From Ktedonobacter racemifer (GTDB lineage Bacteria; Chloroflexota; DTOL01; JACQYG01): DNA of 21,539 bases. The stretch covers positions 1 to 21,539 of the forward strand of contig DYIS01000011.1 in the NCBI GenBank assembly GCA_020723545.1, written 5' to 3'. The notes beneath the pieces were generated by a model. That model saw nothing but the letters and a program-made list of their open reading frames with translations. It made no database searches and was not told the origin of the DNA. The position numbers and the translations under genes are program-made. The stretch's first letter is position 1, and every line of letters begins with the position of its first letter. Positions 7,601 to 15,260 of this stretch are shown one piece after another.

Positions 7601-7698
7601 CCCATCAGTACAACTGCTGGGAGAACAATGGGGGCCCAGACTGGCCGATCACCGGCTGTCTGTGCCGCAGCGAATTGACAGGGAATTGATACTAACGC

Positions 7699-9297
7699 AT
7701 GACGCCGCATGACGAACCTCCCCGGAACCCAATAGCGCCAACGGCCGCAATCCCTTGTGCCACAGGCAGGGACCAGACGGTCCAATTCCTGGAGATGAAG
7801 GGCATCACCAAGCGCTTCCCTGGGGTGCTGGCCAACGACCACGTGGACTTTCAGGTGCGATCCGGTGAGATCCACGCCCTCCTGGGCGAGAACGGGGCCG
7901 GCAAGACCACGCTGATGAGGATCCTATACGGCCTCTACCAGCCAGATGAGGGAAAGATAGCCATAAATGGCAAGGCGGTGACCATCCGCTCGCCCCGGGA
8001 GGCCACCGCCCTGGGCATCAGCATGGTACACCAGCACTTCATGCTGGTGCCGCCGCTCACCGTGGCCGAGAACGTGATCCTTGGGCTCAAATCCACCCGG
8101 GAACCCTGGCTGAACCTGGGCGAGGCCCAGGAGCGCATCGCCGAGCTTGGCCGCTGCTATGGGCTTCGCGTGGACCCACGAGCCAGGGTGTGGCAGCTAT
8201 CGGTGGGTGAGCAACAGCGGGTGGAGATCATCAAGGCTCTCTACCGGAGAGCGGAGCTCTTGATCCTGGACGAGCCCACGGCGGTCCTAACGCCCCAGGA
8301 GGTCCAGGAGTTTTTCACCATCCTGAGACAGATGGCCCGACAGGGCCAAGCCATTATTTTCATATCACACAAGCTCCACGAGGTCACAGCGCTATCCGAC
8401 CGCGTCACCGTCCTCCGCGACGGCCAGGTCGTTGGCACCATGTTGACCAGTGCGACCGACCGCCAGCGCCTTGCCCAGATGATGGTGGGCCGTGAGATCT
8501 CCTTCCAGAGGTACAAGGACCCCGTGAACAAGGGAGAGGTGGCCCTGGAACTGCAAGGGGTGTGGGCCCAGGGCGACAAGGGGCTGCCTGCCCTGAAAGG
8601 GGTTTCGCTCACCGTCAGCCAGGGCGAGATCCTGGGCCTTGCCGGAGTGGCCGGGAACGGCCAACGGGAACTGGCCGAGGTCATCGCCGGCCTCCGCCCG
8701 GCCACCCAAGGCAAAGTCGTGGTGGGCCAAAAGGACGTCACCAACCGCTCGCCCGCGGAGATCATCGCCCAGGGGATGAGCTACGTCCCCGAGGAACGGA
8801 TGCGAGTGGGGACCATAGTCGATTTCTCCGTGGCCGAGAACGCCATCCTGGAGACCCACGGCCAGGCGCCCCTGGCCAGAGGCTGGTTCCTAGACTACCA
8901 GGCCATCGGGCGCTACGCTGAGAAGCTGATAGCCGACTTCGACGTGAAGACTCCCAGCCAGGACACGCCGGTCAGGCACTTATCTGGAGGGAACGTCCAG
9001 AAGTTGATCCTGGCCCGCGAGCTCTCTCGCTCCCCCAGGCTTCTGGTGGCCGCTCAGCCCACCCGGGGGCTGGACGTCGGCGCCACGGAGTACATCCAGA
9101 AGCGGCTGGTGGAGCAGCGCAGCAAGGGCACCGCCATATTGCTGATCTCAGAAGACCTGGACGAAGTCCTGGCCTTGAGCGACCGGGTGGCAGTGATGTA
9201 CGAGGGGCAGGTGGTGGGCGTCATGCCAACCAGCGAGGCGAGTGTGGAAGAGCTGGGGCTATTGATGGCCGGGGTCAAAAAGCAGCTTCCGGCTTAG
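7699..9297 (+). CDS. ABC transporter ATP-binding protein, duplicated NBD (YufO/NupO-like)
   Basis: The cytoplasmic ATPase of the importer, carrying two nucleotide-binding domains in one chain as in sugar and nucleoside (BMP) importers. NBD1: Walker A GENGAGKTT (residues 63-71), signature LSVGEQQR (167-174), Walker B LLILDEPTA (187-195), switch His in FISHK. NBD2: a degenerate Walker A GVAGNGQRE (316-324), intact signature LSGGNVQK (428-435) and LLVAAQPTRGLDV in place of Walker B. The degenerate second site is normal for this family. The start is uncertain: ATG 7699 gives 532 residues with a 30-residue Pro-rich, poorly conserved extension and no good ribosome-binding site. Met33 (7795, MKGITKRFPGV) fits the family start but also lacks spacing for one. 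It is separated from the binding-protein gene by 151 bp and the hairpin at 7570. Confidence 0.93.
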   Translation: MTPHDEPPRNPIAPTAAIPCATGRDQTVQFLEMKGITKRFPGVLANDHVDFQVRSGEIHALLGENGAGKTTLMRILYGLYQPDEGKIAINGKAVTIRSPREATALGISMVHQHFMLVPPLTVAENVILGLKSTREPWLNLGEAQERIAELGRCYGLRVDPRARVWQLSVGEQQRVEIIKALYRRAELLILDEPTAVLTPQEVQEFFTILRQMARQGQAIIFISHKLHEVTALSDRVTVLRDGQVVGTMLTSATDRQRLAQMMVGREISFQRYKDPVNKGEVALELQGVWAQGDKGLPALKGVSLTVSQGEILGLAGVAGNGQRELAEVIAGLRPATQGKVVVGQKDVTNRSPAEIIAQGMSYVPEERMRVGTIVDFSVAENAILETHGQAPLARGWFLDYQAIGRYAEKLIADFDVKTPSQDTPVRHLSGGNVQKLILARELSRSPRLLVAAQPTRGLDVGATEYIQKRLVEQRSKGTAILLISEDLDEVLALSDRVAVMYEGQVVGVMPTSEASVEELGLLMAGVKKQLPA

Positions 9298-9476
9298 CGT
9301 CGGAGGCCAGTCCAGTTCTCACTCCGCGGGCACTGCCCGAGGGACACATCGGCAAGGAGGTGATAGAGGCAATCCAGGTAACGAAGAGCGGCAGCAGCCA
9401 TGAGCGAACGACCAGCTTTCTTTATTAGTAAACAAAGCCGAAGGGTCACAACAAATCTCAAGAGGAGTAGCAAACA

Positions 9477-10523
9477 ATGAAGACCAACACCTTTCTTGGA
9501 CGTGACTTCCTGAGCGAGGTGGACTACACCCGCGAGGAGATCGACACCATCCTGGACGTGGCCCAGGACCTCAAGCGACGCCGGGCCATCGGCGAAGCCC
9601 ATAACCACATCCTGCCCGGCAAAACCCTATTTATGATCTTCTACAACCAGTCCCTGCGCACCCGCAACAGCTTCGAGGCCGGCATGACCCAACTGGGCGG
9701 ACACGCCCACTATCTCGACCCCAGCAAGATCTACACCCCGGCCCTGGAGGGGCAGGAGAAGGCCTACGCCACCGAGCGGGTCTCCGATGTGGCCCGAACC
9801 CTCTCCCGCATGGGCGATGCCATCGCCATCCGCTGTTACGGCGACCCGGTGGGCTGGACCTACGGCGGGGCACACGCCATGATGCGAGAGTTTGCCCGCT
9901 GGGCCGACATCCCGGTCATCAACATGGAGTGCGACAAGTACCATCCCTGCCAGGGCCTGGCGGACATCCTGACCGTCAAGGAGAAGTTCGGCAGCTTCAA
10001 GGGCGTGAAGTTCGTCATGTCCTGGGCCTACTCCCCCAGCATCGAGAAGCCCCGGGCGGTGCCCCAGAGTGCCATCCTGTATGCGACGATGATGGGCATG
10101 GAGGTCACCCTGGCCCATCCCAAGGGCATGGAGCTAGACGACGAGGTGCTGGCCCAGTGCCAAGCCTACTCAGCCAAATACGGCGGCTCTTTTAAGGTAG
10201 AATACGACTTCGACCAGGCCTTGAAGGGCGCCCACGTGGTTTATCCTAAGTCCTGGACCGCCGTGCCCACCTTCGCCCCTCCCATTGGCACCCGGGATGA
10301 CAAGAAGAGCGAGGCCATCTTCGCCGCCAACAAGGACTGGATCTGCAACGCCGACCGGATGAAGCTGGCCGACCGCGATGCTATCTACATGCACTGCCTG
10401 CCCTGTGACCGGGGCTTCGAGGTCACCAATGACGTCATCGACGGACCTCAATCTGTGGTCTTCGACCAGGCCGAGAACCGGCTCCACGTCCAGAAGGCTG
10501 TGATGTCGTTGATAATGAGGTAG
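9477..10523 (+). CDS. YgeW/AOTCase-like transcarbamylase (transcarbamylase 1)
   Basis: A cytoplasmic carbamoyltransferase of 348 residues. Carbamoyl-phosphate site: SLRTR (59-63, the usual S-x-R-T-R), IAIR (116-119), HPCQ (156-159) and HCLP (306-309) are all present. The second-substrate region differs from ornithine transcarbamylase: there is no SMG loop, but instead VVYPKSW (254-260), as in N-acetyl- and N-succinyl-ornithine transcarbamylases and YgeW. The segment WAYSPSIEKPRAVPQ (183-197) matches the proline-rich loop that forms the trefoil knot in those enzymes and is nearly the YgeW version. The C-terminus (AENRLHVQKAVM) is OTC-like. ATG 9477 has GAGGAG upstream. With a carbamate kinase downstream it is likely catabolic: ureido compound plus phosphate gives carbamoyl phosphate plus an amine. 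The substrate is unknown; automatic annotation would probably call it argF. Confidence 0.88.
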   Translation: MKTNTFLGRDFLSEVDYTREEIDTILDVAQDLKRRRAIGEAHNHILPGKTLFMIFYNQSLRTRNSFEAGMTQLGGHAHYLDPSKIYTPALEGQEKAYATERVSDVARTLSRMGDAIAIRCYGDPVGWTYGGAHAMMREFARWADIPVINMECDKYHPCQGLADILTVKEKFGSFKGVKFVMSWAYSPSIEKPRAVPQSAILYATMMGMEVTLAHPKGMELDDEVLAQCQAYSAKYGGSFKVEYDFDQALKGAHVVYPKSWTAVPTFAPPIGTRDDKKSEAIFAANKDWICNADRMKLADRDAIYMHCLPCDRGFEVTNDVIDGPQSVVFDQAENRLHVQKAVMSLIMR

Positions 10524-10536
10524 CAAGGAGAAGCAA

Positions 10537-11577
10537 ATGGACCTTTTCGGCAGAGACCTTATCACCACCCAGGAATGGAGCCTGGAGGAACTCCGGGCAG
10601 TGCTGGACCTGGCCGCCCGGATGAAACGGGAGCGGTTCTCGCCTAAGTTCACCAGCCTCTTGGCCAACAAGACCTTCTTCATGTTCTTCTACAATCCTTC
10701 GGTGCGCACGCGCCAGAGCTTCGAGTGTGCCGCCACCGAGCTGGGTGGCCACGCCCAGTTCCTTGAGCCCAAGGCCATGAGGCTCAAGACGGCCACCTCC
10801 GCCGGTGAGACGGTGGAGGACGCGGCCAGGGTCATGGCCCGCTACGCCGCCGGCCTGGGCATCCGCATCCTGGAGGACAGGGTGGGATACTACGGCGAGG
10901 GCGACGAGCTGCTCCGGGAATATGCCCGGTGGGGCGACTTTCCGGTGATCTCCATGGCCCACGATAAGTATCACCCCTGCCAGGGGCTGGCCGACGTCAT
11001 GGGTTGGGCCGAGTGGTTCGGCAAGGGGCCAGGCAAGGGGTTGGACGTGAGCGTGCTCGAGGGTAAAAAGCTCTTGATCTCCTGGGGCCACGGAGCCCTG
11101 GCCCGGTCCTGGTGCTCGGTGCAGGAGGCCATGCTCATCGGCTCACGCTTCGGGATGGACGTCACTGTGGCCTCACCCGAGGGGTACGACCTGGACCCCC
11201 AGGTGATAGAGTGGGCCCGGGAGAACTGCAAGGCCAACCAGGCAAACTTCGCCATCACCCACGACGTGAAGGCCGGCTACCGGGGCGCCCACGTGGTCTA
11301 CTCGCGCCACTGGATGAGCCCCCAGGCCTACAGGGACGGAGAGTTCCTGAAACAGGCAGAGATAGACCGGGCTCTCAAGTACCCGGAATGGATTTGCGAC
11401 ACAGAGAAGATGAAGCTGACCGATAATGCCATCTTCACCCACCCCATGCCCATAGACCGCGGCCACGAGGTCACCGACGAGGTCGCCTCGGGCCCCCGCT
11501 CCTGCATCTACGACGTAGCCGAGAACCGGCTCCACGTGCAGAAGGCGATCATGGCGTTGACAATGGGTAACTTGTAG
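10537..11577 (+). CDS. Divergent transcarbamylase with HPMP in place of HCLP (transcarbamylase 2)
   Basis: The second transcarbamylase, 346 residues, starts 13 bp after transcarbamylase 1 with AAGGAG 7 bases before the ATG. The carbamoyl-phosphate contacts SVRTR (55-59), GIR (108-110) and HPCQ (146-149) are intact, as is the ENRLHVQKAIM end. Two features are unusual. HCLP is replaced by HPMP (302-305), losing the Cys and resembling the HPLP of aspartate transcarbamylase. The knot loop of transcarbamylase 1 is replaced by WGHGALARSWCSVQ (183-196) without proline. The second-substrate strand reads VVYSRHW rather than PKSW or SMG. About a third of positions agree with transcarbamylase 1 by eye, so the pair is an old duplication or a combination of two families. 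It may use a different ureido substrate, or form a mixed complex with its neighbour. Confidence 0.85.
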   Translation: MDLFGRDLITTQEWSLEELRAVLDLAARMKRERFSPKFTSLLANKTFFMFFYNPSVRTRQSFECAATELGGHAQFLEPKAMRLKTATSAGETVEDAARVMARYAAGLGIRILEDRVGYYGEGDELLREYARWGDFPVISMAHDKYHPCQGLADVMGWAEWFGKGPGKGLDVSVLEGKKLLISWGHGALARSWCSVQEAMLIGSRFGMDVTVASPEGYDLDPQVIEWARENCKANQANFAITHDVKAGYRGAHVVYSRHWMSPQAYRDGEFLKQAEIDRALKYPEWICDTEKMKLTDNAIFTHPMPIDRGHEVTDEVASGPRSCIYDVAENRLHVQKAIMALTMGNL

Positions 11578-11626
11578 ATCGGCAGATCACCACTCTACCA
11601 ATCCCTACTCGAGAAAGGAGCAACAC

Positions 11627-12580
11627 GTGACCCAACCAGCCCGAGTCGCTGTCGTCGCCGTCGGCGGTAACTCTCTGATCAAGGACCCCAAGCACCAGTC
11701 CGTCCCCGACCAGTACCAGGCGGCGGTGGAGACCTGCGCCCACATCGCCGGGATGATCGAGCAGGGGTGGGACGTGGTGGTAACCCACGGCAACGGCCCC
11801 CAGGTGGGCTTCATCCTGCGCCGTTCGGAGCTCTCGGCCCACGAGCTTCATACCGTGCCCTTGGACTCCTGTGGCGCCGATACCCAGGGTGCCATCGGTT
11901 ACATGCTCCAAAAGGCGCTGTACAACGAGTTTAAGAAACGTGGCATCCAAAAACAGTCCGCCACTGTGGTAACCCAGGTGTTGGTGGACAAGGACGACCC
12001 CTCGTTCAAGAACCCCTCCAAGCCTATCGGCTCGTTCATGCCCAAGGAGCTGGCCCTGGAGCACCGGGAGAAGGACCGATGGGACGTCGTGGAGGATGCT
12101 GGCCGGGGTTGGCGCCGGGTGGTGGCCTCGCCCATCCCCCAGCGCATCGTGGAGCGCGACGCCATCAAGGAGCTCATCGACGCCGGGTTCACGGTGGTGG
12201 CGGTGGGCGGCGGCGGCATCCCGGTGGTGGAGGACGAGCACGGAATGCTAGAGGGCGCCGAGGCGGTCATCGACAAGGATTATGCGAGTTCACTTCTGGC
12301 CAACGCCATAGATGCCGATCTGTTCCTCATCTCCACTGCCGTGGAGAAGGTGGCCCTGAACTTCGGCAAGCCAAACCAGGTATGGCTGGACCATCTCACC
12401 CTGGCCCAGACTAAGGAGTACCTGGCAGAGGGGCACTTCGCCAAGGGCTCTATGGGCCCCAAGATCCAGGCCATTATCTGGTACCTGGAGCGTGGCGGCA
12501 AGGAGGCCCTCATCACCAACCCCGAGAACATCGAGCGCGCCCTCAAGGGCGACACCGGGACGAGGATAACCAGAGAATAA
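11627..12580 (+). CDS. arcC: Carbamate kinase
   Basis: A cytoplasmic amino-acid-kinase-fold enzyme that converts carbamoyl phosphate plus ADP to carbamate plus ATP; carbamate then falls apart to ammonia and CO2. The 317-residue length is normal for the family. Motifs: VGGNSL (12-17), THGNGPQVG (53-61), VGGGGIPV (about 192-199), KDYASSLLA (about 215-223), ISTAVEKVALNFGKP and FAKGSMGPKI. The GTG start at 11627 has AAAGGAG upstream. The stop codon lies in the loop of a hairpin. It follows transcarbamylase 2 by 49 bp, and this pairing with transcarbamylases is the signature of fermentative ATP generation from ureido compounds, as in the arginine deiminase, agmatine deiminase and allantoin/oxamate pathways. 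No arginine or agmatine deiminase is nearby. Confidence 0.96.
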   Translation: MTQPARVAVVAVGGNSLIKDPKHQSVPDQYQAAVETCAHIAGMIEQGWDVVVTHGNGPQVGFILRRSELSAHELHTVPLDSCGADTQGAIGYMLQKALYNEFKKRGIQKQSATVVTQVLVDKDDPSFKNPSKPIGSFMPKELALEHREKDRWDVVEDAGRGWRRVVASPIPQRIVERDAIKELIDAGFTVVAVGGGGIPVVEDEHGMLEGAEAVIDKDYASSLLANAIDADLFLISTAVEKVALNFGKPNQVWLDHLTLAQTKEYLAEGHFAKGSMGPKIQAIIWYLERGGKEALITNPENIERALKGDTGTRITRE

Positions 12581-12593
12581 TCTGGTTATTCTC
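12562..12593 (+). terminator. Hairpin spanning the carbamate kinase stop codon
   Basis: A 13-bp stem GAGGATAACCAGA / TCTGGTTATTCTC (one G-U pair) encloses the loop GAATAA, which contains the TAA stop. No T run follows. It is probably a 3'-end protecting structure working with the stronger hairpin just downstream. Confidence 0.55.
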
Positions 12594-12600
12594 ATCCCTA

Positions 12601-12629
12601 TTGGGCCGGGGGTACAACCCCCGGCCCAA
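12601..12629 (+). terminator. Strong hairpin ending the central unit
   Basis: A perfect 13-bp GC-rich stem TTGGGCCGGGGGT / ACCCCCGGCCCAA with a 3-base loop (ACA), 20 bases after the carbamate kinase stop. It lacks a T tract, so termination may be Rho-assisted or of the U-less type. Its place between the last gene of the unit and the next promoter supports a terminator role. Confidence 0.65.
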
Positions 12630-12736
12630 CTTCCAGCTATTGGTCAACCAATGACCTGATCCCCAGGAGATCGTGACGGGGACCAAACCCCGATGACCTC
12701 TCGGTCCAAGCCAACAAGCATTGCCGTCAACTGATG

Positions 12737-12745
12737 TGATATAAT
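12737..12745 (+). promoter_or_regulatory. Extended -10 promoter of the GH57 gene
   Basis: TGATATAAT combines a perfect TATAAT (12740-12745) with the extended -10 TG at 12737-12738. No good -35 box lies at the right distance. Transcription would start near 12752, 40 bases before the ATG at 12792. The upstream in-frame ATG at 12744 overlaps this box and therefore cannot be the start. Confidence 0.65.
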
Positions 12746-12791
12746 GGCGCAGGCCGCCATGGCATTCTTTACTGGTAAAGGACGCAATTCG

Positions 12792-14963
12792 ATGTCCAAG
12801 CAGATCTACCTGGCCCTGGCTATCCACAATCACCAGCCCGTGGGGAACTTTCCCTGGGTCTTCGAACAGGCCTACCACGACGCCTACCTTCCCATGTTAG
12901 AGCTCCTGGAAAAACACCCGGGCCTCCGCCTATCGCTTCATTACACCGGTCCGCTCCTGGACTGGCTCCGGGCGAACCGGCCGGACTTTATACCCCGGGT
13001 AGCTAGCCTGGTAAAGCGTGGCCAGGTGGAGATGATGGGCGGCGGCTACTACGAACCCATCTTACCTTCCATCCCCGATGCCGACAAGATGGGGCAGCTT
13101 CAGATGATGAGCCGCGCCGTGGCCCAGGAATTCGGCTACCGGGTCAAGGGAATGTGGCTGGCCGAACGGGTGTGGGAGCCCCACCTGCCTCGCTTCGTGG
13201 CCCAGGCTGGGATTCATTGGACCGTAGTGGACGACACGCACTTCAAGATGGTGGGCCTGAAGGACGAGGACCTGTTCGGCTACTACGTCACAGAGGAAGA
13301 GGGGCCGACCCTCAAGATCTTCGGCACCTCCAAGCGCCTGCGCTATCTGATCCCCTGGGGCACAGTGGAGGAGGTGATCTCCTACCTGCAGGGCGAGGCG
13401 GACGAAAGCGGCTCCAGAGTGGCGGTCATGGGCGACGACGGCGAGAAGTTCGGCAGTTGGCCCGGCACCTACGCCCACTGCTGGCAGGAGGGCTGGATGG
13501 CGGAATTCTTCGCCAGGGTGGAGAAGAACTCCGACTGGCTGCACCTGATCCCCCTGGGCGACTACGCCGAGCGCTTCCCGGCCATCGGGCGCATCTACCT
13601 TCCCACTGCCTCCTATGCCGAGATGCTGGAGTGGGCGTTGCCGGCTCAGGAGTCCTACGAGTTCGCCCGGCTTTTCCATCGGCTGGAGGAGGAGAAAAAG
13701 ACCGAGATTACACGCTTCATGCGTGGCGGCTTCTGGCGCCATTACCTGGTGAAATACCCCGAGATCAACAACATGCACAAGAAGATGCTCCTGGTGAGCG
13801 CCAAGGCCCACCAGGCAAGGGAGAAAAGCGCGAGCAGTGAGACCGCCAGATTGGCCGAAAGAGCCTTGGACGAGCTCTGGCAGGGCCAGTGTAACTGCCC
13901 CTACTGGCACGGTGTCTTCGGCGGCATCTACATGACGGACATCCGGGCGGCCACCTATCAGCACCTCATCGCCAGTGAGGCCCTGGCCGACCGGGTGGCC
14001 AAGGGCGACAGGCCGTGGGCCTCGTGGCAGGTAACGGACTTCGACCGGGACAGCCTGGACGAAATCCTCCTGGAAACCAATACCATGAACCTGTACTTTG
14101 ACCCTGCCGAGGGCGGCGGCCTCTTCGAGTGGGACTTCCGCCCGCGGCCCTTCAACCTGACCAGCACCCTGGCCCGACGCCCCGAAGCCTATCACCAGAC
14201 ACTCATCGAGTGGGAGGCAAAGCGGCGGGAGTCGTCTGACACCAAAGATACCAGGGTCAAGACCATCCACGAGATCGTTCAGGCCAAAGAGAAGGGGTTG
14301 GATCGGTACCTGCACTATGACTGGCACCGGCGCCTGAGTCTGCTGGACCATTTCTTGCCCTCCACCGCCACCCTGGAGGAGTTCTACGCCAGCAAATACC
14401 AGGAACTGGGCGATTTCATCAACCAACCTTATGTTCACGCCATTCAACAGGTGGGTGACGAACTCCGGCTTACCCTGCGTCGAGAGGGCCACCTATGGGT
14501 GGATAGCGAGCGACAGCCGCTGAGCATCGAGAAGGCAATCTCCATCGAGGCAGATAGCGGCCGGTTCCAGGTCCTGTACCAGCTTCACAACCCGGGGTCC
14601 CAGGCGATCGGGCTGGTTTTCGGGTTGGAGCTGAGCTTTAACCTCCTGGGAGGCGGAGGAAATTCGGCGGCCTTCTACCAGGTGCCGGGGCGGGAGTTGG
14701 AGGACCAACACCTGGACTCCAAGGGAGGACTGGATGGTGTCTCTGAGATTCGCCTGGGGAACCAACACCTGGGGCTGCTGCTCGAGGCCGCTTGGAGTCA
14801 AAGCGCCGGCCTCTGGCGCTTCCCCATCGAGACGATCTCCAATTCCGAAGCGGGTTTCGAGCGGGTCTACCAGGGATCCTGCCTTTTGCCACACTGGCAT
14901 CTGAGCCTGGCGCCGGGGCAAACCTGGCGAACACAGATCACACTTAGCGTGTCTCCGCTCTAG
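12792..14963 (+). CDS. GH57 alpha-glucan enzyme (4-alpha-glucanotransferase / alpha-amylase type)
   Basis: A 723-residue glycoside hydrolase family 57 protein acting on alpha-1,4-glucans by a retaining mechanism. The first conserved region HNHQPVGNF is at 12-20, GGGYYEP at 83-89, the nucleophile block MWLAERVWEP at 121-130 (catalytic Glu125), and GDDGEKFGSWPG at 214-225 carries the acid/base Asp (215 or 216). The middle helical part (about 300-400) and the beta-rich C-terminal part resemble the two accessory domains of Thermococcus-type 4-alpha-glucanotransferase (DUF1925 and DUF1926). There is no signal peptide, so it is cytoplasmic and probably remodels glycogen or maltodextrins. The start is placed at ATG 12792 (AAAGGA upstream). 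The gene stands alone on its own promoter; transferase versus hydrolase activity cannot be told from sequence. Confidence 0.94.
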   Translation: MSKQIYLALAIHNHQPVGNFPWVFEQAYHDAYLPMLELLEKHPGLRLSLHYTGPLLDWLRANRPDFIPRVASLVKRGQVEMMGGGYYEPILPSIPDADKMGQLQMMSRAVAQEFGYRVKGMWLAERVWEPHLPRFVAQAGIHWTVVDDTHFKMVGLKDEDLFGYYVTEEEGPTLKIFGTSKRLRYLIPWGTVEEVISYLQGEADESGSRVAVMGDDGEKFGSWPGTYAHCWQEGWMAEFFARVEKNSDWLHLIPLGDYAERFPAIGRIYLPTASYAEMLEWALPAQESYEFARLFHRLEEEKKTEITRFMRGGFWRHYLVKYPEINNMHKKMLLVSAKAHQAREKSASSETARLAERALDELWQGQCNCPYWHGVFGGIYMTDIRAATYQHLIASEALADRVAKGDRPWASWQVTDFDRDSLDEILLETNTMNLYFDPAEGGGLFEWDFRPRPFNLTSTLARRPEAYHQTLIEWEAKRRESSDTKDTRVKTIHEIVQAKEKGLDRYLHYDWHRRLSLLDHFLPSTATLEEFYASKYQELGDFINQPYVHAIQQVGDELRLTLRREGHLWVDSERQPLSIEKAISIEADSGRFQVLYQLHNPGSQAIGLVFGLELSFNLLGGGGNSAAFYQVPGRELEDQHLDSKGGLDGVSEIRLGNQHLGLLLEAAWSQSAGLWRFPIETISNSEAGFERVYQGSCLLPHWHLSLAPGQTWRTQITLSVSPL

Positions 14964-15030
14964 GCGTAACGATGCCCCCACCACCCTGCTCATCAACAGG
15001 GCGCGGGCTTTCTTCGCTAGTAAAAAGATG

Positions 15031-15114
15031 CTACTTTAGGGCCTTCTTGCGGTCTTTCTGTTTTTTCAGTTTTGCGCGCCTCTTGTGTAAGGCCACCCTC
15101 TTTCGCTTGTTCAT
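15031..15114 (-). CDS. Very small basic protein (27 residues), possibly ribosome-associated
   Basis: The minus strand encodes MNKRKRVALHKRRAKLKKQK followed by seven more residues, mostly basic. The composition is extreme: more than half Lys or Arg, no acidic residue except one Asp. The pattern KRKR-x-x-x-HKRRAKLKKQ recalls the short basic bacterial ribosomal proteins and the AURKAIP1/COX24-type tails (KR-rich, H-K-x-R), but I cannot assign it to a family. A perfect extended -10 promoter (TGGTATAAT, 15130-15122) ends exactly 7 bases before the A of this ATG, so the transcript would start at or next to the start codon (leaderless). The alternative ATG at 15123 overlaps the -10 box and is rejected. 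It converges on the GH57 gene. Confidence 0.55.
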   Translation of the reverse strand: MNKRKRVALHKRRAKLKKQKDRKKALK

Positions 15115-15121
15115 AACACGC

Positions 15122-15130
15122 ATTATACCA
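15122..15130 (-). promoter_or_regulatory. Extended -10 promoter of the small basic gene
   Basis: On the minus strand TGG precedes TATAAT (15127-15122), the same extended -10 design as upstream of the GH57 gene. No consensus -35 was seen. The expected start of transcription coincides with the ATG at 15114. Confidence 0.6.
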
Positions 15131-15260
15131 TAATTTTATCCGTGATCATTGGAGGCGCCGATCGGGGCATCGTGCCGCCGCCGTCCTGCCATCGGTGGCG
15201 GCGATGTGTGCGTTGCGGTAAACCTGACAATTAGCTCTTCGGGGCATTCGCCTGGTGACT

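Noticed and set aside
9477..12580. Ordinary arginine deiminase (ADI) operon
   Set aside because: There is no arginine deiminase or arginine/ornithine antiporter. Neither transcarbamylase has the ornithine SMG loop, and the transporter is BMP-type.
12744..12791. Upstream ATG for the GH57 protein
   Set aside because: This ATG overlaps the TATAAT box, so it would not be in the transcript. ATG 12792 has a ribosome-binding site and a family-like N-terminus.
13062..14492. 476-residue open frame antisense to the GH57 gene
   Set aside because: It is a shadow of high-GC third-position bias. The GH57 frame has intact family motifs along its whole length, and the antisense product has no recognisable domain.
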